Origin: CAYVRJ01 sp964453645
GTDB taxonomy: Bacteria > Bacillota > Clostridia > Christensenellales > JAWKQI01
Assembly (NCBI GenBank): GCA_964453645.1
Contig: CAYVRJ010000006.1
Coordinates: 1-64,000, forward strand
DNA: 64,000 bases
Direction: 5' to 3'
Part shown: positions 8,453 through 16,994 of the stretch, piece by piece
How the letters are laid out: each line of letters begins with the position of its first letter
How positions within the stretch are numbered: position 1 is the first letter of the stretch
Notes under the pieces: model-generated
Seen by the model: only the letters and a program-made list of their open reading frames with translations
Told to the model about the DNA's origin: nothing
Database searches by the model: none
Translations under genes and position numbers: made by a program

Positions 8453-10000
8453 TTAACCTTTCAGTTTTGCTAAAACAATAGTCCCTGCGCCAGGGGTACT
8501 TGAAAACTCAATGCCGTATTCATCGCCATACAGCACCTTAAGCCGTTCATCTATGTTCTTTATTGCAAAAACCGCATGAGATTGCTTGGGGTCATTCATT
8601 TTAGCCCTGATCACTCTTTCATCAAAGCCAATGCCATTATCTGAGATTTCATAGTAAAGAAACTCTTTTTTTCGGTATATCTTCACTTTTACCTCACCAC
8701 CGTCTTGCAATTGTTCCAGCCCATGAACCACTGCGTTTTCCACTAGAGGCTGCAAAATTAGCTTTGGAACTGATATTCCAAGGCAATCTTCAGCAATTTC
8801 CGTACTGTAACGCACTTTCTCACCAAAACGATTTTGCTGTATCAGCATGTATTTACCGACGTGCTCGACTTCCTTCTCTACGGTGGTGTTCTCCATGCCG
8901 CTGTTTAAGGTGTGCCAAAAGATTCCTGAAAGTGCTTCAATCTGGTCGGCTATTCTCTGTTGTTTTTGCATTACCGCCATCCACCTAATGGTGTCCAGCG
9001 TATTATATAGAAAATGAGGATTAATCTGGCTTTGCAAATATTTAAGCTCAATATCGCGGTTTAATAATTTCGATTTATAGCTTTGCTCCGTTATAATTGC
9101 CTTTCGCTCAAACAGTTGAAAAATGATTATAAATACAATGCACAAAAGCATACAGATATAAATGACATTTAATATAGCCGTACTTGCCTGTGTCAGCTTT
9201 TCTTTGGGTATCAGCTTTACAACGCACCAATCGGGCTTCTTGATATTGTAAAAAGCTATTACGTTTTCACCGTTCTCAAAGTATCCCTCACTTGAGGCAA
9301 ACAATTTATTAAAGTAGCTTTCGGACGATATGTTTTTACCAAGCAGTTCTTTATTTGAAGCAGAGATTACGCCGCCGCTTTCATCCGCAATGAACATCAG
9401 GCAGTTATCCGCAATACCTTCATACAGCGAAGCGATGTAGCTCTCAAGTGTGCTGATGCGCTGATACCCAAGCCTATTCATGGAGTATAAATCGTTGTGG
9501 GCACGGTAAAGGGAGACCACATATTCATTTTTATTTCCGTATGCCGGATTCTGATATTTTTCCGCAGCCGTCCAAAATATCCTGCCCTTTAGTTCAGACG
9601 TGTCCCTTAAATGCGTAGTATTCTCCGAAGTCACCTGTCTGCCGAATTGCAGAAATGTTTTGTCTTCATCAAATATGGAGATGGAGTCTATATACTTTCT
9701 TGAGGACAAAAGCGAGCCGAACGAAAAGTTGAGCATATATTTATCTCTTTCTGCCGATTCGCCGGAATATTGCTTCATCATGCTTTGAAGTGCCTCATTG
9801 CCTAGAATGCTTATTGAGACAAACTGAATGTCATCTGTAAATGTCGTCATTGTTTTTTTGGTTTGCTTTAACACTTGCAGATTAGAAAAACAAGCTTGAT
9901 TAAAGGAATGTTCCGCAATATTATTGCTGATATATAAAAATATCATAAGTATTGGGATAATCAGAAATATAATCATTAAGCCCGAATACCGTTTCTTCAT
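8453..10000 (-). CDS. YesM-like sensor histidine kinase
   Basis: A 515-aa membrane kinase. One transmembrane helix lies at residues ~8-25 and a second at ~275-295; the ~250 residues between form the extracellular sensor. The His_kinase family motif SQINPHFLYNTLD carries the phospho-accepting histidine. LQPLVENAVVHG and DNGIGFDE are the N and G1 boxes of the ATPase domain. A clear HAMP domain is not evident between the second helix and the kinase core. It should phosphorylate the AraC-type regulator encoded at 11964-12824 in response to a sugar or to the binding protein. It has a separate promoter after the permease terminator and a GGTGGAGG ribosome-binding site. Confidence 0.88.
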   Translation of the reverse strand: MKKRYSGLMIIFLIIPILMIFLYISNNIAEHSFNQACFSNLQVLKQTKKTMTTFTDDIQFVSISILGNEALQSMMKQYSGESAERDKYMLNFSFGSLLSSRKYIDSISIFDEDKTFLQFGRQVTSENTTHLRDTSELKGRIFWTAAEKYQNPAYGNKNEYVVSLYRAHNDLYSMNRLGYQRISTLESYIASLYEGIADNCLMFIADESGGVISASNKELLGKNISSESYFNKLFASSEGYFENGENVIAFYNIKKPDWCVVKLIPKEKLTQASTAILNVIYICMLLCIVFIIIFQLFERKAIITEQSYKSKLLNRDIELKYLQSQINPHFLYNTLDTIRWMAVMQKQQRIADQIEALSGIFWHTLNSGMENTTVEKEVEHVGKYMLIQQNRFGEKVRYSTEIAEDCLGISVPKLILQPLVENAVVHGLEQLQDGGEVKVKIYRKKEFLYYEISDNGIGFDERVIRAKMNDPKQSHAVFAIKNIDERLKVLYGDEYGIEFSSTPGAGTIVLAKLKG

Positions 10001-10022
10001 TTGTTAGCCTCCACCTGCATTT

Positions 10023-10051
10023 AATTTATCACAAAAATCAGGTCAGTTCAA
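10023..10051 (-). promoter_or_regulatory. Promoter of the YesM-like kinase gene
   Basis: On the minus strand, TTGAAC (10046-10051) and TAAATT (10023-10028) are 17 nt apart, just below the permease terminator. This allows separate kinase expression. Confidence 0.5.
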
Positions 10052-10071
10052 AATATAGTTTCTACTTACCC

Positions 10072-10101
10072 AAAAAAGCCGCAGCAAAACTGCCGCAGCG
10101 T
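10072..10101 (-). terminator. Terminator after the permease pair
   Basis: On the minus strand, GCGGCAG and CTGCGGC pair with one mismatch around a TTTTG loop and are followed by six Ts. It lies about 45 bp downstream of the second permease gene. Confidence 0.65.
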
Positions 10102-10143
10102 TTTTGGTGCAGTTAAACGCTACACCAAAGGAGGTGAGAAACA

Positions 10144-10992
10144 CTATCCTTTAACAGCCCCGCCCGTAAGCCCGCCGATAAAGTACTTTTGGGTAAAAAG
10201 GAAGAATATCACAAGCGGCAGGAGTACAATGCAGACCGCCGCAGAGAGCGCACCCCAATCTGTGCCGAATTGCGCCGAGAAGGACACAAGCCCAATCGGA
10301 ATGGTCTTCATCTGCGATGAGCTTAGTTCAACTGAAGCCCATAGCAGCTCGCCCCACCATGACACAAACAGAAAGATTGCGTTTGTTACTATTGCAGGAA
10401 GCATCAGCGGCGCTGCTATACGCACGAATGTGTTTGCCTCACTGCACCCGTCTATCCTTGCCGCTTCCAAAAGCTCTCCCGGGATTGTGTCAAAGTAATT
10501 TCTAAAAATATATGTCGTCATTGGCATACCCCACCCGACATACGGAATAATGAGCGACAGATAACCGCCTGTAAGCCCTAACTTGTTCGTCATGATGTAC
10601 ATAGGCATTATAACGGATTCCGACGGTGTCATGGTGCAGGCAAGGATTGCCAGCATGATGAACTCCGCACCTCTGATACGAAACCGTGAAAGTGCATATC
10701 CTGCAAGAGAGCCGCAGATGATTGTAAGCACCAGTGTGGATGATACGACAATCAGACTGTTGACCATGTATGAGCCGATGTTTGCTACGTCCCATGCCTT
10801 AGCGTAGTTTTCTATTGCAAAGGTTTGCGGAAAACCCCAAATATTGGTGTAGAATTCTGATGTTGGTTTAAAAGATGTAAGTATTACGAAAACAATCGGG
10901 TATATGGTTATAAGCACATACAGAATACAGAATGCTCTAGAAGTAATCCTCGCCTTCCTGTCATCAAGCTTTGAGTGTCTCTTAGTATTCAT
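10144..10992 (-). CDS. Carbohydrate ABC transporter permease (MalG-type)
   Basis: A 282-aa inner-membrane protein with about six transmembrane helices. The cytoplasmic EAA loop is visible as GELLEAARIDGCSEANTFVRIAAPL, where the ATPase docks. The C-terminal FFLFTQKYFIGGLTGGAVKG is typical of MalG-type sugar permeases. The start overlaps the end of the first permease gene by 11 bp, which suggests translational coupling. It forms the heterodimeric channel with the protein encoded at 10982-11875. Confidence 0.93.
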   Translation of the reverse strand: MNTKRHSKLDDRKARITSRAFCILYVLITIYPIVFVILTSFKPTSEFYTNIWGFPQTFAIENYAKAWDVANIGSYMVNSLIVVSSTLVLTIICGSLAGYALSRFRIRGAEFIMLAILACTMTPSESVIMPMYIMTNKLGLTGGYLSLIIPYVGWGMPMTTYIFRNYFDTIPGELLEAARIDGCSEANTFVRIAAPLMLPAIVTNAIFLFVSWWGELLWASVELSSSQMKTIPIGLVSFSAQFGTDWGALSAAVCIVLLPLVIFFLFTQKYFIGGLTGGAVKG

Positions 10993-11875
10993 AGCTTTCC
11001 CCTTTCAGAATGCGCCTGACTATTACGACCACGAGCATTACCATGACGCAAAGCAGTATGCCCATAGCGGCAGAATACCCGAACTCATTAAAGTTAAATG
11101 CCGTTTTCATTATGTTAATCGGCACTGTCTGCGACAGCGTGCCAGGACCTCCCCTCGTCATTACGAATACAATATCATAACTCTTGAAGTTAATTACAAG
11201 AGAATAGGTTGCAGCCATTAGCACGGTGGGTTTAATAAGGGGCAGCACCATTGAAAAGAACTGCCTTGTATACCCTGCACCGTCTATTCTGCTCGATTCA
11301 AAAATACTCTCGGGCAGCATTTGCATAGATGCAAAACTCAGCATCATCGAAAGCCCTGTCATCTTCCATACGTTCACCGCAACGATGCACCACATTACAG
11401 TATTCTTATCCTCCAGCCAAGCATTAGTGAGGTCAGGTAGCCCGACTGCGATTAGGAAGTTGTTTAAAAGCCCTACATCGGGGTTAAATACAAAAGTGAA
11501 TAATAGTCCCACAACTGCGGCAGGCAGCATCACCGGCATAAACACGATCAAGCGATAGAATGCGCCTTCTTTCCTTGTTACTTTAAAAACAAATGCCGCT
11601 AAGGTAACCCCCAGTGCAACAGATATTCCCGTGCCGAATACCGCAAGAAACAGTGAATTAGTAAAAGCGTTAAGAGCACCCGGGTCGTTAAATATCTGCA
11701 CGAAATTATTAAACCCCACCCATACCGCGTCTTTAAAGCCGTTCCACTCTTGAAAGGAAAGCACAGCGTTCCAACCGAACGGCACATACACAGCAAAAAT
11801 CATCAGTACAGCTGCTGGCAGCAAAAACAAAATAGAGATGACTGCCGAACGAGTGCTTATTCGTTTGCGTTCCAT
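10982..11875 (-). CDS. Carbohydrate ABC transporter permease (MalF-type)
   Basis: A 297-aa inner-membrane permease with six predicted helices. Its EAA loop contains ESSRIDGAGYTRQFFSMVLPL and is preceded by typical MalF-type sequence (YVPFGWNAVLSFQEW). An open frame extends upstream to 12067 but overlaps the response-regulator gene out of phase. ATG 11875 is preferred because GGGAGG precedes it at proper spacing. It lies downstream of the regulator gene and is coupled to the second permease. Confidence 0.92.
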   Translation of the reverse strand: MERKRISTRSAVISILFLLPAAVLMIFAVYVPFGWNAVLSFQEWNGFKDAVWVGFNNFVQIFNDPGALNAFTNSLFLAVFGTGISVALGVTLAAFVFKVTRKEGAFYRLIVFMPVMLPAAVVGLLFTFVFNPDVGLLNNFLIAVGLPDLTNAWLEDKNTVMWCIVAVNVWKMTGLSMMLSFASMQMLPESIFESSRIDGAGYTRQFFSMVLPLIKPTVLMAATYSLVINFKSYDIVFVMTRGGPGTLSQTVPINIMKTAFNFNEFGYSAAMGILLCVMVMLVVVIVRRILKGESYEY

Positions 11876-11904
11876 TAGGACCTCCCGAAACTCTTGATAC
11901 ATCA

Positions 11905-11971
11905 ATTCTAGCTGCTTATTCACTTTTTGAAAATGCGTATATACTATAAATGTGTTAAATATTCTACGATT
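11905..11971 (-). promoter_or_regulatory. Probable promoter of the permease pair with a partial copy of the shared box
   Basis: On the minus strand, TTTCAA (11927-11932) and TAGAAT (11905-11910) are 16 nt apart. Upstream, 11948-11971 keeps the outer half of the locus box (GTAGAATATTTAACACATT) about 15 nt from -35, as in the other two promoters. The inner half (CGTTGATTTTTG) is not conserved. It overlaps the end of the regulator gene. Confidence 0.45.
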
Positions 11972-12824
11972 CTTCTCGATACTCCGATGGTGTCTTTCCT
12001 GTATATTTTTTGAAAAGCGTGCCGAAATAGCGATATTCGCTGTAACCCACCAACTCCGAAATCTCATAGGTCATATAGCCTGTGCTTTTCAAAAGGATTT
12101 TGGCATGTTCCAGACGCACCTTGTTAAGGTAATCTACAAAACTGAGACCCAACTCTTTTTTAAACTGTGTACTGAAGTAATTTTTGCTGCGTCCCGCTAC
12201 GTCTGCTATGCTGTCTACTGTCAGCGGCTCTCTATAGTGTAAATTAATGTGATTAATTGAAACAAGCATTTGCGGGCTAAATCCGCTTGGCGTATTTGGA
12301 ATAGTTTCATCATAAAAGAATAACTTGTCGTGCATCAATAGGCCGTCATAGTTGGTGAGCAGCTCCTTATCCCTCTCGTAAAGTGAAACCTTAAGTTCCT
12401 CGAGGCTCTCTTTCTTCTTGCTTATGAGTATCTGCACTTTTTCTACGCTGACACTGAGCAGCAGTTTTTTAACTGTTTGGATAAGCTCAGCAGCATTTAC
12501 AGGCTTCAGAAGATAATCCACCGCTCCGAATTTCATTGCTTCTTTAGCATATTCAAAGTCATTGTGACCGCTTAGAATAACTATTTTAACTTTTTTGTCC
12601 GTTGTGATCAGTCGCCTTCCAAGCTCAATGCCGTCCATTACAGGCATCTTCACATCTGTTACAACTATGCTAATATCTTTTTCCAGAAACAGCTTGAGCG
12701 CTTCTGCTCCGTTTGAAGCCAAAAACACTTCGCATATGCCTAAGCTATGCCAATCTATCGAGCAAAGACCCTCTCTAATAATCTTCTCGTCGTCTGCTAT
12801 CAGCATATTTATTTTACTGCTCAT
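11964..12824 (-). CDS. AraC-type response regulator (YesN-like)
   Basis: A 286-aa two-component regulator. The receiver domain (residues 1-120) has the acidic pocket D11-D12, phospho-acceptor D57 (VVTDVKMP) and K107 (LLKP). The C-terminal ~100 residues are an AraC/XylS DNA-binding domain with two helix-turn-helix units and the signature YRYFGTLFKKYTGKTPSEYR. It is shorter than classical YesN proteins because the linker is brief. The cognate kinase lies downstream at 8453-10000. It heads the locus and most likely binds the repeated box near the promoters (inference). The start follows GGGAGG. An extended -10 (TGTGATATAAT, with -10 at 12854-12859) lies upstream. Confidence 0.92.
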   Translation of the reverse strand: MSSKINMLIADDEKIIREGLCSIDWHSLGICEVFLASNGAEALKLFLEKDISIVVTDVKMPVMDGIELGRRLITTDKKVKIVILSGHNDFEYAKEAMKFGAVDYLLKPVNAAELIQTVKKLLLSVSVEKVQILISKKKESLEELKVSLYERDKELLTNYDGLLMHDKLFFYDETIPNTPSGFSPQMLVSINHINLHYREPLTVDSIADVAGRSKNYFSTQFKKELGLSFVDYLNKVRLEHAKILLKSTGYMTYEISELVGYSEYRYFGTLFKKYTGKTPSEYREES

Positions 12825-12937
12825 TGCTGCAAACCTCCCAAGTTAATTGCCAATATTATATCACACAAAAAAAATAAGTGGAAGAAAGATGTAGAATTAT
12901 AGCAGCATCTTATGAACAGGCTCTAACACTGTTTTCT

Positions 12938-13120
12938 TCATTTATTCTTCTCCCGAAACAACTTTGCCGGGTGGTTGTCCGCAACATCTTTTTGCGTCGC
13001 CCCAACAAACTTACCGTTGTCAAACTTATGTGCCTGCCAGTTGCCGTACTATTTAGGCAATGCCCTCCATTTGCAGCCGTTTTCCGTGACATACAGTATG
13101 GCGTTTACCCTGTAATTGAT
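12938..13120 (-). pseudogene. Remnant of an IS5-family transposase
   Basis: The minus strand encodes NYRVNAILYVTENGCKWRAL followed by PK, an in-frame TAG, then YGNW. This is the N-terminal signature of IS5-type transposases (VLETGCQWRALP-like). The frame then degenerates and ends at TGA 12938-12940 (about 60 codons). No catalytic DDE region or inverted repeats were seen. The gap 12825-13130 holds this relic and the regulator promoter. Confidence 0.65.
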
Positions 13121-13130
13121 GCAATTATGT

Positions 13131-14240
13131 TTATCGCTCTGCCACAGCGTTTTTGGCATATAACAGCGCCTGTGGGCTTTGCCCCACCGGTATCGGTGCC
13201 TGTGCCTTTAGCGTTTCCATATCAATCGACACGACGGCGTTTGCGTATTCCAGCGCGACATAAAGCCACTTGCCGTCGGGCGATGCCCACAAGCCGTGGG
13301 GGACAGCTCCAACCTCAATTGTTGAAATAAGCTTAAAATCATCGGTTGCATCATAGATTTTCACGCTGTTTTCCCCGCCTACCGATACCGGCATTAGGAT
13401 ATGACCGTTCTGCGCCGTCAAAAATGTCACATGATTTGTAATCTTTCCTGTGTCGATAGTCCTCACAATTTTATTTGTCGCAATATCCACAATCGCAACC
13501 TTGCCGATGTCTTTGTGCGTGAGTGCCATATATTTTCCGTCGGGGCTGGCAAAAATATTGGGGCTAAACGGGCTGATTGCCGGAATGGTTTCCACCACTT
13601 TGTACGTTGCCGTATCAATAATATCAATCTGGGGCGTAAAGCTCGATGCGACATAGGCGTATTTGCCGTCTTTGGTAAACGCGACCATTCCTGGACCGTC
13701 AGCAACGGGGATTTGATGCGTTTCTTTTTGCTCAGCAAGATCTATCACGCTGATGTACGCTTCGCCGCGCACCGTTACCCAGACCTCGCGGCCGTCAGGC
13801 GTAAAGGTCGCTTCGTGGGGTGCACGCCCGATGTATATCGTTTTGATTATCTCGTTTGTGTCGGTGTTTATAAGTGTAACGCCGTTGGAGCCGATGGACA
13901 CAACGGCAAGGACACGGTTTTGCGGCGAATACCCAAGCCCATGCACTAAAATCTGCCCTCGATAACGCGGGGACAGCACCTCTGGGTAGGGCTGACCTAA
14001 AACAATCTCGCTTACAAGCGTATTTGTTGCGGGGTCAATGACCGACACGGTGTTGGACACTTGATTGGCGGTATAGACCCTGTCGTGGGAATAATCCGAC
14101 TGTGCGGCAGTCGTTATTGCGGCGGGATATGTCGGCGTGTGTGTAATGCGCAGATAGGCGTATCGACCAAACAAACCAACAGACAGCACTATCAAAAAAA
14201 TAATAAGCAGATTACTTGGTTTGACCGTGATCTTTCTCAT
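13131..14240 (-). CDS. Membrane-anchored YVTN-type beta-propeller protein
   Basis: A 369-aa protein with an N-terminal transmembrane segment (residues ~10-30) and an outside domain of about seven beta-propeller repeats. Recurrent motifs are VYTANQVSNTVSVIDPATN, RAPHEATFTPDGREVWV and PHGLWASPDGKWLYVAL, typical of the 40-residue YVTN and cytochrome-D1-like families. Such propellers act as binding or scaffolding surfaces; no enzyme residues are evident. Its start overlaps the DUF305 gene by 4 bp (ATGA), so the two are translationally coupled and probably act together on the outer face of the membrane, perhaps in metal handling (inference from the partner). Confidence 0.82.
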   Translation of the reverse strand: MRKITVKPSNLLIIFLIVLSVGLFGRYAYLRITHTPTYPAAITTAAQSDYSHDRVYTANQVSNTVSVIDPATNTLVSEIVLGQPYPEVLSPRYRGQILVHGLGYSPQNRVLAVVSIGSNGVTLINTDTNEIIKTIYIGRAPHEATFTPDGREVWVTVRGEAYISVIDLAEQKETHQIPVADGPGMVAFTKDGKYAYVASSFTPQIDIIDTATYKVVETIPAISPFSPNIFASPDGKYMALTHKDIGKVAIVDIATNKIVRTIDTGKITNHVTFLTAQNGHILMPVSVGGENSVKIYDATDDFKLISTIEVGAVPHGLWASPDGKWLYVALEYANAVVSIDMETLKAQAPIPVGQSPQALLYAKNAVAER

Positions 14241-14881
14241 TTTGCCACCTCTTGCAGATAATCGCGCATAATTTTTATTTCAACCTGTTGGTCGGCTATC
14301 AGCTTCTCGGCAAAACCCAAAACCTGCTGTTCGGGGTTAAACTGCAAAAGTACATTTGCCATATCGACGGCTGCCGTGTGGTGTGGAAGCATATATTCGG
14401 CAAAGGCGTGGTCAGGATTTTGAGACGGTGTTGTGGGCATCGTATGCATCATATCTGCCATTGTCTTACTCATTTTATCAAGATAATCCTGCGTTATTTT
14501 GTTTTTACTGTCCTTTTGCAGAGATATTAAATGCTCCATCACCTCAATTTCCGATTGCTGTTCGGCGATTATGCTCTTGGCGAGCTGTATCATTTCGCTG
14601 TCACTGCCGTTTTCAAGCTGATACTTCGCCATATCGACGGCCGCTTGGTGATGTAGTATCATCTGTTGTAGAAAATAAGTTTCGATATTTGTCTTTGTGC
14701 TGACCTTATCCATATCGGCCATCATCTTGTGCATGATGCAGGAATAACGATTGCAAGGGGTACAGTCGCATTGCTTGCAGTTACAATCGCCGTCTGCCGG
14801 TCCCAGGACAAAAAACAAAGCGATACACACAACGGATATAGCCAGTAACGCCAAAGTTATGATTAATCCTTTTTTCATCAA
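14237..14881 (-). CDS. DUF305 family membrane-anchored protein
   Basis: A 214-aa protein with a signal anchor (residues ~5-28), then a Cys-rich patch with five cysteines in ~16 residues. Two DUF305 halves follow, each with a histidine motif (QMILHHQAAVDMA and YMLPHHTAAVDMA) and a later EQQ/DQQ-x-E-I-x-x-M helix. DUF305 proteins are four-helix, ferritin-like domains, several of them linked to copper binding (for example CopM). The Cys-rich N-terminus and Met-rich segments also suggest metal binding. It is coupled to the beta-propeller gene downstream. Confidence 0.82.
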   Translation of the reverse strand: MMKKGLIITLALLAISVVCIALFFVLGPADGDCNCKQCDCTPCNRYSCIMHKMMADMDKVSTKTNIETYFLQQMILHHQAAVDMAKYQLENGSDSEMIQLAKSIIAEQQSEIEVMEHLISLQKDSKNKITQDYLDKMSKTMADMMHTMPTTPSQNPDHAFAEYMLPHHTAAVDMANVLLQFNPEQQVLGFAEKLIADQQVEIKIMRDYLQEVAK

Positions 14882-15236
14882 GCCGCACCCCGCATTTTAT
14901 ATAATCATAAACCATACTATGAGGTGAGGGGGTGTGGTATGCTACTTGCGTTTTTTCCATATTCTGGGCAAGCTCTGTGCCGTGTCTATACTGTCCTCAT
15001 TAAGGACAGGGATGCCGCTGATGGTCTGCCGTACGAGCCTAGTAAATATATTCTTACAGAAGTCCGTGAGTTGCTCAAAATGCAAAACGTTGAAAAAACA
15101 CTGTTATGAGCAAGCGTTACATAAAATAGGAACACGTACATAATAGAGGTTTCCATTGCTTTGATGGTATTTGTGTTGCGTAAAGAAAAGCTGTCATAAC
15201 GATTCAACGCCATTTGTAGGAGTAGCTGAATAAAAG
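14882..15236. other. Intergenic stretch without a convincing gene
   Basis: A plus-strand frame (14924-15109, ending EVRELLKMQNVEKTLL) and an antisense frame overlap here. Neither has a clear ribosome-binding site or a recognisable family. The plus-strand frame could be a short relic. No RNA gene was recognised. Confidence 0.3.
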
Positions 15237-15268
15237 ATCGCTGTTAAACGCATTGCATTAACAGCGAT
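15237..15268 (-). terminator. Terminator downstream of the Cys-rich coat-like gene
   Basis: A perfect 11-bp inverted repeat (ATCGCTGTTAA with its complement) spans a 10-nt loop. On the minus strand it is followed by CTTTTATT. It may act in both directions. Confidence 0.65.
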
Positions 15269-15330
15269 TGTAATTTGGGTTCATAATATTTACAATGGTC
15301 TCTTGCTAGAAATTCCGTCACAAACGCTCA

Positions 15331-16074
15331 TCAGCACAATTCAATCCTCAATCTGTCTTCACAGTTTGAAATAGGAATAAACCTGCTGTTGTGATAAAAG
15401 TCATGACAATCATCGGATTGAATGATGATCTGATAACCCCTTTTCTCCAAACTATCCACAAAGGTAAGCTTAAATTCAGCGTTAATACAGGTTTCAATTC
15501 CTCTGCGGGTTTGTATTACACAACATTTTCCGGTGAGCACTACTCTGCGTTTGTCGCACTCTTTAGGACATATTAAACACATGTCGGGACAAGCATTCAT
15601 ACAAATGGAGGCATGGTTATTAGAAACCTGATAATGTAAATGGTTGTTTGATATCTCTGAATTTGTACACACACATGCTTCTAAGACAGCTTTTACTTTT
15701 ATATATCCTTCACAATAAACACCTATACCCGTTCCCACTAGCTTGCAACAATTTCTGCAAGGCGGATGGGGTTTTTCTTTTGGCAGCAACTTCTGAACAT
15801 TTTCAAGTTTGGATTTTAACAGCATTTGCATATTTACCATACCGTTCATGGTTGAACTTACACTATTGTTGATTGCAACAAGATTGTTAATTTCTATATC
15901 ATTGCAGCAGCATTTTTGCTGATTTACTACATATTTAATTTTTTCTGATTCGGCATCCATTAATTTGCTAAGGCTCATCTCCTCCATTGCAATGGAGGCG
16001 AGCAGCATGTTAACGGCATCCTCTAAACATATATCTATATCCGGAGTCATGTCCGGTATACTCGGCATCGACAT
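15331..16074 (-). CDS. Cys-rich protein with N-terminal MLLASIALEE-type helical domain
   Basis: A 247-aa protein. Residues 1-100 share the pattern P-x-I-P-x-x-x-P-D-I, MLLASIAMEEMSLSKLMDAE and E-K-I-x-Y-V with the two small proteins encoded divergently at 16210 and 16590. The remainder is a second domain with about 18 cysteines (CRNCCK, CVCTN, CPDMCLICPKEC), suited to disulphide cross-linking or metal binding. I recall such N-termini mostly from spore-surface-associated proteins of Firmicutes, but no function is established from sequence. ATG 16074 (MSMPSIPDM) is chosen because GGGGTG precedes it. The frame extends to 16101 without a ribosome-binding site. Confidence 0.7.
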   Translation of the reverse strand: MSMPSIPDMTPDIDICLEDAVNMLLASIAMEEMSLSKLMDAESEKIKYVVNQQKCCCNDIEINNLVAINNSVSSTMNGMVNMQMLLKSKLENVQKLLPKEKPHPPCRNCCKLVGTGIGVYCEGYIKVKAVLEACVCTNSEISNNHLHYQVSNNHASICMNACPDMCLICPKECDKRRVVLTGKCCVIQTRRGIETCINAEFKLTFVDSLEKRGYQIIIQSDDCHDFYHNSRFIPISNCEDRLRIELC

Positions 16075-16209
16075 AATAAACACCCCGTTCGTTAATTTCA
16101 CATCGAGTTAACTTTAGTCATATACTAAGGTATGATAAATTTCCATGAATGTGAAGTTGTGTGGGAATTATCATAAATAAAAATACTAAAGAGGTAAAAA
16201 TTTATGTAA

Positions 16210-16512
16210 ATGCCCAATATTCCAAATATCAATCCTGATATCACTATCACTTGGACTGAGTGTATAAGTATGCTGCTAGCTTCCATCGCACTGGAGGAGA
16301 TGGGTCAAGCGCATGTCATCAATGCCGAGGCTGAAAAATTACAATATATCCTCGGGACCCTTGGGAGTAAAGCACCCCTTGATCCACCCACTATTGATCA
16401 GCTGCTGGCTGTCAATGACAGCATTTGCATGACTTTGCGCAACGTTTGCATGAACAATATGATGTTGTCTTACAAACTCCAGGATGCAATCAATCTTTAC
16501 GGACAGGGATAA
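16210..16512 (+). CDS. Small helical protein, MLLASIALEE family
   Basis: A 100-aa helical protein with the family core MLLASIALEEMGQAHVINAE, then a Pro-rich hinge (LDPPTIDQLLAVND) and a final helix. The ribosome-binding site GAGG (16191-16194) is ideally spaced for ATG 16204, but that ATG is followed at once by an in-frame TAA, and translation must begin at ATG 16210. Relatives start M-S-M-P or M-S-F-P, so codon 2 has most simply mutated from Ser to a stop. Its paralogue follows at 16590 after a hairpin. Probably a surface or spore-layer component (inference). Confidence 0.7.
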   Translation: MPNIPNINPDITITWTECISMLLASIALEEMGQAHVINAEAEKLQYILGTLGSKAPLDPPTIDQLLAVNDSICMTLRNVCMNNMMLSYKLQDAINLYGQG

Positions 16513-16521
16513 TAACGACAA

Positions 16522-16556
16522 AAAGGGCGGCAGCTTAGTTTGCCGTTCTTTTTTCT
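16522..16556 (+). terminator. Hairpin with T-run between the two small paralogues
   Basis: GGGCGGCA pairs with TGCCGTTC across an 8-nt loop and is followed by TTTTTTCT. It probably terminates or attenuates transcription before 16590. Confidence 0.6.
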
Positions 16557-16589
16557 AAGACGATATATTTTTACGAAAGGAGAAATGCT

Positions 16590-16994
16590 ATGTCATTTCC
16601 TAAAATACCCAATATAACCCCGGACATTTCGATTGACAAGAACCAGTGCTTAAGTATGCTTGTCGCTTCCGTTGCCTTGGAGGAAATGGGGTTATCGCAT
16701 ATCATCAACTCCGAAGCAGAAAAGATCCAGTATGTACTCGGCACCCTCAATGAACAAAAATTGCCCGAACCTGCAACTATTGATCAGCTACTTGAAATAA
16801 ACAATTCAGTGGCAAAAACCTTTCGGGGTGCGATCATGAATCAAATGCAGCTCTGTTTGAAACTGGACGATATCATCCGCCTATATGGATGGAATATTTA
16901 TTTAAATATTGCAACCGTAACTGCACAGTTTGGCGGAATGATCCTTAGCGCCAGTGATCAGGCTTATTATCACACAAAGGGAGGTGCAGTATAA
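16590..16994 (+). CDS. Small helical protein, MLLASIALEE family, with extended tail
   Basis: A 134-aa paralogue of the preceding gene (MLVASVALEEMGLSHIINSE core; PEPATIDQLLEINNS hinge). It carries about 35 extra C-terminal residues (QFGGMILSASDQAYYHTKGG). The start follows AAAGGAG. Its stop overlaps the start of the large repeat protein (TAATG at 16992-16996), so the two are translationally coupled. That suggests a stoichiometric partnership with the ice-binding-like protein. Function unknown. Confidence 0.78.
   Translation: MSFPKIPNITPDISIDKNQCLSMLVASVALEEMGLSHIINSEAEKIQYVLGTLNEQKLPEPATIDQLLEINNSVAKTFRGAIMNQMQLCLKLDDIIRLYGWNIYLNIATVTAQFGGMILSASDQAYYHTKGGAV

Noticed and set aside
11876..12067. 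N-terminal extension of the first permease
   Set aside because: It overlaps the response-regulator gene out of frame and lacks family similarity. ATG 11875 has the ribosome-binding site.
12878..13330. A 150-aa plus-strand frame over the transposase relic
   Set aside because: It crosses the end of the beta-propeller gene antisense and has no recognisable domain. The minus strand explains the region.
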